From: Homalodisca vitripennis | Taxonomy: Eukaryota; Arthropoda; Insecta; Hemiptera; Cicadellidae | DNA: 64,000 bases | Direction of reading: 5' to 3' | Assembly: GCF_021130785.1 (NCBI RefSeq) | Contig: NC_060215.1 | Span: forward strand, 64,546,501 to 64,610,500 | Shown here: piece after piece, positions 43,898 through 56,200 of the stretch | Layout: each line of letters begins with the position of its first letter | Position numbering within the stretch: the stretch's first letter is position 1 | Notes under the pieces: generated by a model | Databases searched by the model: none | The model's input: the letters and a program-made list of their open reading frames with translations, nothing else | What the model was told of the DNA's origin: nothing | Translations under genes and position numbers: made by a program

Positions 43898-44882
43898 TAT
43901 TTTAACTTTTATGAATGTAAAACAATTTGTATTGTATGTTCAATAAATTTCGAATTTGATATACAGAATAATATGGTTTTATTGTAATTTTCCATAAAAT
44001 TCAAACTTCTGATTTAGCAGTGAAAATTAAATAAAATAACCAATTTATTCAGTAAAATGATCATAATTTCTGTGGACCAACTCATTTCCTTCAAATTTAA
44101 ATATATGAATAATAATTATGATAATAATTTATTCTTTTAATTTTGCAATAAAATGCACTTATTTGGTTAGTTAGTATTTTTTGACTAATATTTCAATTTT
44201 ACTTTTACTATATAAAACTACATAAATTTTATTTTTAATTCTCATAAACATAATTTGTTCTTATCTTTTGAATGTAATAATTTTTTAGTATTTTTTTAAG
44301 GACTATACTTGGAAGTTTTGTTTGATGACAAATGTTTATTTGATTTCACACATAAAAATAGTTACAAATAATTACAATTGTGATATAAAATTAAAGAGCT
44401 TTTCCTTGTGTATAATGGGATAAGTATGAGAACAACATTTCAACAATAAAACAAGATTCCTTCAATGTTTGGAAATTGCTGCTGAAGATAGTCAAATGTG
44501 TAGCAAACCGTAATAAGTTTGTGACATTATACATGCGCTTAGAGAAAAAAATTATCCCAATTATTTATTTGAAATGAAAGGTATATAACATTTTTATTTA
44601 AATGTGGAAGTTGAATTAGCCTGTTAGCCTATTAGTTTACATTGTATTATTGTTCAACTATTAGGAGTTACGATGAGTTATGATAAGTTTAGTGTTGAAA
44701 ATACCAATTCTAACAAATATATTCCTGAATGTGGTATTTATTTTCAATAAAAGTCACATGGAATAAAAGAAATATTTGACTTTATGAAAGAGGTTTAATT
44801 TAGTATAAAAAATGGATTACATTTCAAATTCTTATAGCTGTTTAAATCATGATTGCTGATAAGCCAATTACCTTCAAGGTAT
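43898..44882. other. AT-rich spacer
   Basis: No gene or repeat was recognised between the mariner element and the 175-bp satellite. Confidence 0.5.
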
Positions 44883-46012
44883 TACCTGAAGAAGAGATCA
44901 GATTGCAGATATCGAAACGTAGTGTTACTGATTTCTTGTTTCACTGAACAATGGCAAATGTCCGTAAAAATCCTGTTTCCTTCACAATCCTTCCATCGTC
45001 AAAAATAACCTTCAAACAAAGAATTGATTCTCCGTACGGACCCGGAACCAGTAAACATACCTGAAGAAGAGATCAGATTGCAGATCTCGAAACGTAGTGT
45101 TACTGATTTCTTGTTTCACTGAACAATGGCAAATGTCCGGAAAAATCCTGTTTCCTTCACAATCCTTCCATCGTCAAAAATAACCTTCAAACAAAGAATT
45201 GATTCTCGGTACGGACCCGGAACCAGTAAACATACCTGAAGAAGAGATCAGATTGCAGATATCTAAACGTAGTGTTACTGATTTCTTGTTTCACTGAACA
45301 ATGGCAAATGTCCGGAAAAATCCTGTTTCCTTCACAATCCTTCCATCGTCAAAAATAACCTTCAAACAAAGAATTGATTCTCGGTACGCACCCGGAACCA
45401 GTAAACATACCTGAAGAAGAGATCAGATTGCAGATCTCGAAACGTAGTGTTACTGATTTCTTGTTTCACTGTACAATGGCAAATGTCCGGAAAAATCCTG
45501 TTTCCTTCACAATCCTTCCATCGTCAAAAATAACCTTTAAACAAAGAATTGATTCTCGGTACGGACCCGGAACCAGTAAACATACCTAAAGAAGAGATCA
45601 GATTGCAGATCTTGAAACGTAGTGTTACTGATTTCTTGTTTCACTGTACAATGGCAAATGTCCGGAAAAATCCTGTTTCCTTCACAATCCTTCCATCGTC
45701 AAAAATAACCTTCAAACAAAGAATTAATTCTCGGTACGCACCCGGAACCAGTAAACATACCTGAAGAAGAGATCAGATTGCAGATATCGAAACGTAGTGT
45801 TACTGATTTCTTGTTTCACTGAACAATGGCAAATGTCTGGAAAAATCCTGTTTCCTTCACAATCCTTCCATCGTCAAAAATAACCTTCAAACAAAGAATT
45901 GATTCTCGGTACGGACCCGGAACCAGTAAACATACCTGAAGAAGAGATCAGATTGCAGATATCGAAACGTAGTGTTACTGATTTCTTGTTTCACTGAACA
46001 ATGGCAAATGTC
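44883..46012 (+). repeat. 175-bp satellite array with hammerhead-like motif, seven units
   Basis: The core CTGAAGA (CTAAAGA in unit 5) recurs at 44886, 45061, 45236, 45411, 45586, 45761 and 45936, a strict 175-bp period. In unit 2 the segments are: CAGTAAACA (45049-45057), CTGAAGA (45061-45067), hairpin GAGATC/GATCTC with 8-nt loop (45069-45088), GAAAC then GTAGT then GTT (45089-45101), and TGTTTCACTG (45112-45121). TGTTTCACTG pairs with CAGTAAACA apart from one bulged C. This is the order of a type I hammerhead: strand of helix I, CUGANGA, helix II, GAAA, small helix III, UH, other strand of helix I. Deviations: one unpaired A after CTGAAGA, unpaired bases between core and helix I, one helix II mismatch in units 1, 3, 6 and 7, and G12 changed in unit 3. 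Confidence 0.9.
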
Positions 46013-46485
46013 CCTGACTTTTCCCTGATTTCCAGACCAAATTTTTCATTTTTTTTCCCTGACTTTTTTCGACGCAATCCCCAGGGGTTTTTGGCAATTA
46101 ACAGGTGGAAAAAAGCGGTGTTGAGGCTAACAGGGTGGCAAATATAAAAAAGCAAAAATAAAGTGAACACAGTTTAATACGTACAAAAAGATTGACTTAA
46201 ATGATCTTTTACAACACAGAAGTAAAATATGCGCCGCGTCGTCTGCAGGCTTGGACTCGGCGCGGCGGCAGTAAGTTTATTTGTGTAAAGGGATTTTATA
46301 TTTTTCCCTGACCAACGTCGAAATTCCCTGACTTTTCCCTGACTTGAGACCGGATTCCCTGACTTTTCCCTGATTTCCAGTCCTGTTTTTTTTTTTTCCC
46401 TGACTTTTCCCTGATTTCCAGTCCTGTTTTTTTTTCCCTGACTTTTCCCTGACTTCCCTGATTTCCCTGACCTGTAGCATCCCTG
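46013..46485. mobile_element. Insertion-like block with CCCTGACTTTT repeats interrupting the satellite
   Basis: The block begins and ends with runs of TCCCTGACTTTTCCCTGATT-type repeats. Its middle has a GC-rich segment (GCGCCGCGTCGTCTGCAGGC near 46231). Satellite sequence resumes on the right with about 31 bp that also end the left array (ATTTCTTGTTTCACTGAACA onwards). Read from the right on the minus strand, the block starts CAGGGATGCTACAGGTCAGG, like a DNA transposon end. No transposase is present. Confidence 0.5.
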
Positions 46486-46926
46486 TAATTTCTTGTTTCA
46501 CTGAACAATGGCAAATGTCCGGAAAAATCCTGTTTCCTTCACAATCCTTCCATCGTCAAAAATAACCTTCAAACAAAGAATTGATTCTCGGTACGCACCC
46601 GGAACCAGTAAACATACCTGAAGAAGAGATCAGATTGCAGATCTCGAAACGTAGTGTTACTAATTTCTTGTTTCACTGAACAATGGCAAATGTCCGGAAA
46701 AATCCTGTTTCCTTCACAATCCTTCCATCGTCAAAAATAACCTTTAAACAAAGAATTGATTCTCGGTACGGACCCGGAACCAGTAAACATACCTGAAGAA
46801 GAGATCAGATTGCAGATCTCGAAACGTAGTGTTACTGATTCTTGTTTCACTGAACAATGGCAAATGTCCGGAAAAAATCCTGTTTCCTTCACAATCCTTC
46901 CATCGTCAAAAATAACCTTCAAACAG
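46486..46926 (+). repeat. 175-bp satellite, right part of the array
   Basis: Two further CTGAAGA cores at 46618 and 46793 keep the 175-bp spacing. Helix II (GAGATC/GATCTC) is perfect in both. The array ends after AACCTTCAAAC at about 46926. Confidence 0.9.
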
Positions 46927-46959
46927 AAATGTATTTATTGTAATCGTGTCATTGTCCGC

Positions 46960-47690
46960 CCGTCTGTTTGATAACTCTCAATGGAAAGGTCCTAGGAAGT
47001 TTACGTTTAAAGTTTGTAGGTACATATGTTCCTCTTGGTCCAAGGAAGATTGCTGTTAGATCAAAAGGGCGATCTGTCTGTCTATCTGACCATTTGTGCA
47101 ATTATTTTTTATAGAAAGGTTCTAGAGACGTGAAACTTGGTATGTTCCTTTGGTCTAGGGAATAACTGGGTTGACATGGGGTCAAAAAGTCAAGGTATAG
47201 TCTGTCCATCTGCCTGACTATTCAATAACTCTCGACACAACGTTTCTAGAGACTTGAAACTTGGTATGTTCCTTTGGTCTAGGGAATAACTGGGTTGACA
47301 TGGGGTCAAAAAGTCAAGGTATAGTCTGTCCATCTGCCTGACTATTCAATAACTCTTGACACAACGTTTCTAGAGACGTGAAACTTGGTATGTTCCTTTG
47401 GTCTAGGGAATAACTGGGTTGACATGGGGTCAAAAAGTCAAGGTATAGTCTGTCCATCTGCCTGACTATTCAATAACTCTCGACACAACGTTTCTAGAGA
47501 CTTGAAACTTGGTATGTTCCTTTGGTCTAGGGAATAACTGGGTTGACATGGGGTCAAAAAGTCAAGGTATAGTCTGTCCATCTGCCTGACTATTCAATAA
47601 CTCTCAACACAACGTTTCTAGAGACTTGAAACTTGGTTCCTCTTCGTGACAGAAATAACCCTATCGATTTTGGAGTCAAAAGATACAAGG
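46960..47690 (+). repeat. 124-bp tandem repeat array
   Basis: CTAGAGAC recurs at 47122, 47246, 47370, 47494 and 47618, a strict 124-bp period. The unit contains TTGAAACTTGGTATGTTCC and GTCTGTCCATCTGCCTGACT. Inner units differ by only a few bases; a diverged unit precedes the array (about 46960-47110) and a diverged partial unit follows. It is non-coding. Confidence 0.9.
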
Positions 47691-48831
47691 GTAGTCAGTC
47701 AATCTGATCGATAACTCTTTTGTAAGGTTTTGTCAGGTCATTCGATACTCTGTTGTATTGGTTTGTTTTATTGAAAATAAAGTCCATGAAACATCTAGAT
47801 TTAGACATACATGTATAAACACAAATATTCTTAATAAATAAACCCATCCACTCCTATACTTATTACTTATGTTTGCATATTTCATCTTCTATGGATTTCT
47901 CTCAGATTGCTTGCAATTATCATAATTTGACACCAAAAAGATAGATAAATAATGGCGGTATTACAGTAATTATCATCTACTTCAGTATTTCTTTTCTAAA
48001 AATTATTGAGACATTAAAATTTTAATCTAATTTGTATGTCTTGACACTTAAAACTAATTATTATTTCCTCCAACTACCTGTTTACTTCTCTACATTTTTA
48101 TCCAGCTTTCTTTAATTTCTCGTATGATAAATGTGTGTTTTTGTTGTGTCAACAAAAAAGTTAGAAAATTTTTACTTTAATAATTGTTAATACTATAGTT
48201 TGGTTTACTTATATGTAAAAACCTATTATAGGATACTACATTATTAGTGATAAGAATCTTTCTGAGCCTGTGTTATTACACAGGCAGCAGTTGATATTCC
48301 CTGTATCACTATGAGTGTATTTTGCAAATGTGTTATGTGTAGTTGACAAAATATTTCCAAAATTTACAATATCCACATTGTATAATTGTTAATAAATAAA
48401 ACTATTAGGAATTTCAAGAATGTTTCCATACAGGTTTGAACTCGTATATGAGCACCAAAATATATATAAATAGTCTTAATTACACATTTGGTTTCAGAGT
48501 TTCATATAAATTTCCCTTACCACATATATAACTTACTAAAATCAACCTCAAAAGTGAACTTAAAATAACAATAATCATCGTGTATAGTAGCAGTATTACT
48601 GATATCTACATAACCTAAATTGTCTGATAAAAACAAAGAAACTGCTCCAGCACAATCTTTGGAATCTGGCTTAAGCAGTGTAAAAAGTAAGCTTAAGTGT
48701 AAAAATTATAAAAACTGTATTAGTTATCATTTAAACAAGCTTACTTGTTATAAATTATCTTATTATAATAAAATTGATAATCAGTTTTTAACTCAATATA
48801 ATGTGAATCAAAAGGAATGATCTAGTTAATA
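47691..48831. other. AT-rich spacer
   Basis: No gene is supported. A 66-residue ORF at 48620-48820 has no recognisable feature. Confidence 0.4.
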
Positions 48832-50101
48832 CACTTCTGGACAAAAGTTTTGCATCAATAATGTTTTTGTACATTAAATTTAGTAAATATTTGTTAACTA
48901 AGGTTAATATGAACTTCTTTCCTTCATTTCTTACTGACGAAATAGAGATTAAAAAAAATAAATTACAAAAGCTATTTTATCCCAAATTATAAACATCAAA
49001 GCTCTATGTTTATTTGTATGGATAAGATCTCATGAGTCCAACATGCACAAAAACCTGAGTCATGGTAGGATTATTGTAGAATATGCCTTGCTGCCTGAAA
49101 GGACAAGTATCAGAAGAGGCAGCAGAAACCCAGATTAAACATTTCTGGTTATATCACCTAAATTATGCTCAAGTTCACAAGGGAAGGTTGCAAAGAGGAC
49201 ATCTATAATAGACTACTCTTAAGCTCAGATCCATTTATGAGCAGTATACAAAAGGATTAAGAAACCAACGACAAAATAAGTCTGTCAAATGAGGATGATG
49301 AAGTAGAAATCCACAAGACATCATAACACTTTGACCTCATATATCTCCGTTATTAAAGGAATTTTAAACAGTGACAAGAGTAAAAGTCTTAAATTTGATT
49401 TTTCTATCTAAAATAATAATAAATATAGGTTTATTCATAAGAAAAACAAAATTGACGCCATATTGAAAATATTGTGGAATTGCTTAAAAGTTTGAAATTT
49501 ATATTTTTAAATGTCTCTCAGAACAGGACAATGTTTCCCTTTTAATGTTAGCTCTCAGATTTTTGGTCTGGAATACCACAATAGTGGCCTATTTGAAAAA
49601 GAAATTCTGCCTAATTTTTGTAATATATCTAACGTAACAATTTTTTAAGTAACCTTTTTGATTATTTAACACATCAAATATCATATTTAGAGATTAAATT
49701 AATGTATTTTTGTTTAGAATTTGGTTTGTAAACATAACAATCCATTAAATAAATTTTGTGGCCTAAATTAACCTATGTTCGACGGTGACATTCATGTTAG
49801 TCTTATAACTGTACAGTTTATTGGTTGCAAACATGAATAGAGTTCCTTACAATAGAAGCCTGTTAAGAAGAATAGAAAGTAAGATATGATGGAAATTGTA
49901 AAAATGACGTTCATTTGGAATTTGGACTCTATATTAGATAACAAACAGAAAATATGATAAGAAAGATGTTTGTTGAAGAAGTAGTAGATCATGTCCTTTA
50001 GAGGACGATCATTAGTTAGTGTTTTGACAAAATGATAACAGCTCCTCCATTATCTTAATTCTAAATTATTTAGGTTGGTGCAAAACTTTTGGCCAGGAGC
50101 G
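48832..50101. mobile_element. Tc1/mariner-like non-autonomous element
   Basis: The left end CACTTCTGGACAAAAGTTTT followed by GCATCAA (from 48832) matches the inverted right end CGCTCCTGGCCAAAAGTTTT followed by GCACCAA (ending 50101). Both abut TA. The 1.27-kb interior has no recognisable transposase. It ends about 190 bp from the VPS37 stop codon and so may overlap that gene's 3' UTR. Confidence 0.7.
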
Positions 50102-50291
50102 TATTTTGGATGCTTTCTACTTGAGTTAGTTATCTAGATTAAATAATATACAAACATTGATGATATTCCCCAGTATTGTTCTAAATTATCAGTTTTTAAA
50201 GCTTATATTACAGAAAGAAATTACAAAAGGATATTCAAAGCAACATATTTGTGGGATATGTACATTCATATACAAAAGTACTAACTTAATA

Positions 50292-53200
50292 TCAACCAAA
50301 GTGGTTAGAAGTGACATACATATTTGGCATTGGCATAGGTGTAACAGAAGGATAAGGAGCCAACTGTGGAGGAGGCAAGTAGAAATTTGAGCCAGAACTA
50401 CGACTAGCCTGAGATATCGAGGATCTTTTGCGGACCATTTCTGTCATTTTGTCAGCTTTCACTCTTCTAAGATGCATAAGTTTACGACGTGAAGAGAATT
50501 GCTCAAGAAATCCATCAATATCCAATGAACCATCCAAGAACTTCTTCGCCAACTCCTTTTAAAAGAAGAAAGATATATATGATAGTCACGATATTAAATG
50601 ACAAATGCTTATGAATATTTATGTTATTTAGAACTGATTCATCATAACATCTTAATAATTCTACAAACAAAAAAGTGATCTATTTTGCATCTTAAAACTC
50701 TCTCATTTCATCCCAGCTGTAAAGTTTATCAATATAGTTGACAAAACAACAAACAGCCTCAGATTGAATGTTGACTGATATTTATATGCTGCCTGAATTA
50801 TTGGAGTAATGATTCACTTACCTCTGACTCTTCTTCCATCTCAGCTGCTGCAGTTTGCAATAAAGCTAGTGTTGTTTCTAAGCTTTGGTTCGGACCTTTA
50901 TTATCTGAAAATTATGCAATAAATTTATTATATATTTAATAAAAGAAAGCACAATCAGTATTATAGATGGGAGGTGCTTATATAATCAAATTTCATTATT
51001 TATGTTGTGAATTATCAAAAGTGAACCAATAGATAACAAGCCAAGCATTAAATTCAAAATATACCCCATTAATTAATTATAACAAAAATCATGAAACCCA
51101 TCAGGGGTAAAGTTTAATTTACTATTACTATATTTTGGCGTAATTTTCCCCCTATATTCTCTTTAACGATAGACAATATTTCCTTTTTGCTTATCTTTAG
51201 CATTTATCTATTACATTTATACTGTCCTTATGTAGCCTCCTTCAACACACTCTTATAACTGCACCATAAAGAACAAAAACCATTTCTATAACAAGCTAAA
51301 CCTGGTTATTTGAACCGATCATACATACACAAACACTATTTATTCATACACCTAAGATCAGAATCGTAACAATAATTATTAAGATTTAAGTCTGGTTAAA
51401 AATACAGCTTTGACAGGAAAAACAAAATCAACAATAGTCAAGAGGTGACAAAGAAAACAATTAAACTTATCATCTACAGTAATTAGGGTGTACAGATACA
51501 ACAATGTGTTCTAATTTAACATCGTAAAATAAAGTGAAGTAATATTGTCAAAAGGTCTTATTATTGTAGTCCTACCTAATTTAACACTCAGCTGAAGGCT
51601 CACAGCTCAACTGACACTCTAAAACAACAGTTTGATGGTAAGACACCATCAAACGTACAACTTTAGTTGACATAATCCTATCAGAATGGATGAAAGTAGT
51701 TATTTTATCAAGACAAGAATTAGTTAAACCGAACCTCGATTCTAACTCTTCAAGACCTAACATAAATTTCCAAATATCTATCCTCTTTGGCCAGAATATC
51801 TACAATAGGTACTAATCAATTTAAAACTTTGTATCTGATTGTAAGAAATGTTGTCATGAGGAAAATTCACAGAATTTCAGGAATATTTCAACTTATCTGA
51901 TGAAACGTGGAAGATTCTGTATGCAAAATGAAGGAAATGTTTTCTTCTTCTGAAGGAAGGAAGGGTTAAAGACCCTGGACTTAACCTTAAGTCTTCTTCG
52001 ACTCCCTTGCTTCTTTTTACCCATAAAATTTGAGCCCTCTGCAAAAACCTATAAAATTTATGGATTTCCATTCTTTATTCTCCTTTGATCTCAGCACATA
52101 AGCCATTAGACACCTTTTCCTTGTTACACAAATAGCAGGATATTCTAGCTAAGTATATTCTTTGGCTTCTTCACAAAGTCTGCATTAATTAGTGTGGCTT
52201 AAAACCATCTTCATTAATGTTTCCGAACAAGGCCATATCCTGTATGTTAGTATGCAAAATACCAGTCATGTTTCTTTTTACCTACATCTAATAGTCTAGT
52301 CTAGCCTTTTTAATAAAGATCGATAAACATTATTTATTGTCTAAGACCTAAGATCTTCTGCCATATATCGGATTTGACTTATTTTTTTCCAGTTATGCAC
52401 TAGAGCTGTGGTATAGAAGAAAAGTACTCCATATCCTGGCTTTGAACCAATCAAGATGCTTTCAGAGCCTTTCTTGGCCAAAGCATCTCCTATTTAATTT
52501 CCTAGTAATTTCATTCCTTATGGCCTAGCACTCAACCAACGGTCACTTTGCTCTTCTCTGCCAGTTCTATTACAGCATTTTTACAATACCATAATATCCT
52601 TAACTTGACACATACTTGAATGCCATAGCTTGTTTTCCTAAGGGCAATAAATAACTGACTCCTGGTCTATATACTCCAAAACCTGCCCTTGAACCCAAGC
52701 ATGAGCCATCAGTTGATAGCCTTTATTTGACAGTTATCTCTACTCTGTTATGGGGACACTGTATACTTTACCAAAGGAGTATTTTTTTATTATGCATAGA
52801 GACTTGTATTTTAGAACCAGTAAATTACTGAAATTTAAGGATGAATAAGTCTCTCTAGCAGAGTGTTTGATGAAATGGATTTAAGTGTCATTTCTATTAT
52901 AGAAATGGGTGAAAGAGGTCTTCCATTAAAGGCCAAATATATTTTGTCTTAAAGGAGTTGGGATTGGGAAGGAAGAATATAAAAAATTGTGAGACACATC
53001 TCTAAAGCTTCACTGGAGGCATATTTTTGCTTGTGAAACAGATAATCTTGTTCTTGGGGTGATAATGGTGAGTGAAAAGTTGTGGCCGCATAAGACTACT
53101 TTAATCCCTCATTTCAGATCTCTGGACCATTTTCTATTCTTCACTGCCTCCATCATCAAGTGATTCCATTATTCTGGATTTTGTTAACCTTCTTATCATA

Positions 53201-56200
53201 TGATCATCTGAGATAATATCCATTGGTTATTTGATAAAGTTATAAGTTTCATATCTTCGGTTTGTAATTTAAAACAAATATTTTTGTATCAAATTCAATT
53301 ATTTCCTTTCTTTTTATGAAGCATACATATTTTGCTTTTGGGAAAATATATTTATTTAGTTGATACTATAGTCCGAATGAAATATTAAATGATACATTTT
53401 AAACCGTATTAAAGTATATTCAACAAGTTAGTTAACAAAATGGGTTAGTATTACAAAACAAATGCTTGTATATAGCACAAACATAAACTCTTATAATCAA
53501 AGTAGTCATAGGCTTAATATAATAGTAATTCACAACAAAATTAATTGTATAATCATTAATACTTACTTAGCTCTTTTGATTTAGCTTCAATGCTATTAAA
53601 AATGTGTTCCCCTTCTTCACTAAGCTGTTGAATTTCTTGCTTCCTTTTGTTGAAATGAGGTTCCTTGGACAGGTTAAATTCTGCCAAGGAACGATTACTA
53701 GCCATCACAATTTCTTTCTCAGTTTCAATGTCCTTTAGCTGACAAAATAACATTAAAATCATTTATTGTCATAAAAACTAAGAATCACTACTAAATTAGC
53801 TTCTAATCATAAATTTTAAGTTTTAACGATCTTTGAATTGTACAAATATTAACTTACAAACGTCTACTGGAATATATTTAATATGTAATCATTTATAAGG
53901 TCCCATTTAGTAGAAGATCTACATAAAGTAATTGTAATGACAGTCTAACATGTTCTTCCAGGATTTGTTATGATAAATCTAACCCTGACATTTGATGCTG
54001 TGTTTCGCTCCGGAAAGACCCATAACTTTTATCAACAACAACATCTTATATTTTAGTCAATTAGATATGGTTATGAGACCAAAGATACTTCCATACAACT
54101 TGGAAAAAGATTCGTGAAATTTTGGAAATCTTCAGCAAGTTCTGAATCCTCAATTGATGTTAATGTTATATTGAGGCCCAAGTAAAAATCAAATGTTTCC
54201 TTCTTAATTTGACAGTGTAAGGACTGAATTTATATTTTATAGTTTGCTGAAACCTATTGGGGAATTTTAGAATCCTCTCTCAGCACCACATTCATGACTT
54301 ATGGAAATGTTACAAATATCAGAAAAGATTCAGTGGCAGTACGATGCACCTTAGCATCTGTATAGCAAGAGCATTCCTGTCATCATCATACCGCTGTATC
54401 ATAGTATGCTGGAATTAGGTTTGCTGATTTTGAAAAATCTAATAAAAGCAAGAAAAGTTGTTCCACTTTTTCTTGTTCTTAAATTCATTATTTATCATTT
54501 GTATACCCTAAAACCTGATATTGTTTTGTTCAGTAGCTTAATAACATGAATCTTCTGTCTGGAGTGTATAAACATTTTTTTTTTAATAATAAATACAGTT
54601 TGAATTACACTTTCAACAAACCAATACATAGTGTAACACCTAACATAAGTTTAATAAATGAGCAAAACTAACATAACCATAACTTGATATGCATTTACTA
54701 TGTACTTATGTACCACATAACTTTCGATCACATTACAATAGCTTTTCTTGATTTAAATATCAACGATTACACAACAAACTTCTACTCTCACTAAAACAAA
54801 ATATAAAGACGAATTAAAACAGAATAAATCAATTTCCTAATATTTTATTTGCTCACTTAATCTACAATCAAATACATAAATAACTTTTAAAAATAGTCAA
54901 CTGTATTAGAGTTAACGTGCCACAATTGAGTAATAGACTTCTTTGTTATTGAAGAGGCAGTGAAGTGCAATGCACAGGATGGTTGATGTTGCTGTTCTGA
55001 CTATAGAACTCAGATAAGCTATTGGCTGCAGATAACACTGAAAATCATAGATAACACAGTACACAAATATAACCACAAAAACTACAGTATAATAAGCATC
55101 TAACACTCGAATGATCAAATGAACTATTGATTAGAACAATTTAAATGCTGTCAGACATGTTACCCTGTAAAGTAATAATTATAAGTAGGTACTACACTGC
55201 TCGAACTTTGTATAAAGTTGTGTTATTTTCTATAATCTAAAACTTTATTATCAGTATAATACAATCTTAAAATTCTATAAAGTAATTCAGTTCGACGTTA
55301 TTGTTCCAAATTAATTAAAAACAAAGTTAAATCATGTGTATGGTATTTGAATAATGACCACTAGAGACAGGAAATATTGTTGTTTGTCAACAACCTATTA
55401 TTTTGCAGAAACCTGTAACCGAGGTAACATGTTAGTTTACAAAACCTTGAACTTACTCACTATAATGTAACATTCAGACTGATGATCTAATAAAATTATA
55501 AACAGGTTAATTCAAATTTTCACTATACGAACACAATTATTGGGTACTACTTAGTCCTTATCTACTAGTTGTTATTAGACTATACATACGTACGTATTAT
55601 AAATATAAAAAGTTACAGATAAACTTTACAAGCGCTCATGTGATCTGAGCTTGAATTTGAGTATTATCTCAAAAGATATTTTTCTTTTTACACCAGAAGG
55701 CGCCATTGAAGCCTGCACTAATGGCTAGAGGGCATTTCTAAATCAGTACTTTCCCGACCTCAGATCACTTCCCACGTGGTCCAACTTCTCCAAAATTAGA
55801 TCACATCATGACACTAATACTGTCCGCCTGTAATGACCGCGAGTACAATGGTTATGTACACGTTTTATTTGTGCCACAAGTGTCAGACACGTTTATCCTT
55901 CAAAATAGTAGGTAAATGTTAAATTGTATCGTTTGTTACATTTTATAATAACACATAGCCTAGATAGTTAATTTTTAATCGTCATAGCATTATTGCTTAA
56001 TAGCCTATACTGTAACTTGAAATACATATAACAATTTTGTTTCATATAGTTATTTTGAGGATTCTTTACTCATGAATATCGATGATTCGATGATTATGAA
56101 TATTGATCATTGAAGTGTTGGACGCTTATTGTACTGCAGCCACCACAAATTTATATTTACATTTCAGTTATTAAAAGTTATTTGTGATTTCCCACCCCCT

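Noticed and set aside
45374..45764. 71-residue ORFs repeated across the 175-bp satellite
   Set aside because: The 175-bp period is not a multiple of three, so frames do not continue between units; no protein family fits.
46277..46514. Two Lys/Gly-rich ORFs (QGKVREKSGK type)
   Set aside because: They are translations of the CCCTGACTTTT simple repeat.
44883..46926. CRISPR-like array
   Set aside because: Whole 175-bp units are repeated with no unique spacers, in a eukaryotic genome.
48620..48820. 66-residue ORF starting MSDKNKETAPAQ
   Set aside because: No splice sites, domain or homologue recognised; the surroundings are AT-rich spacer.
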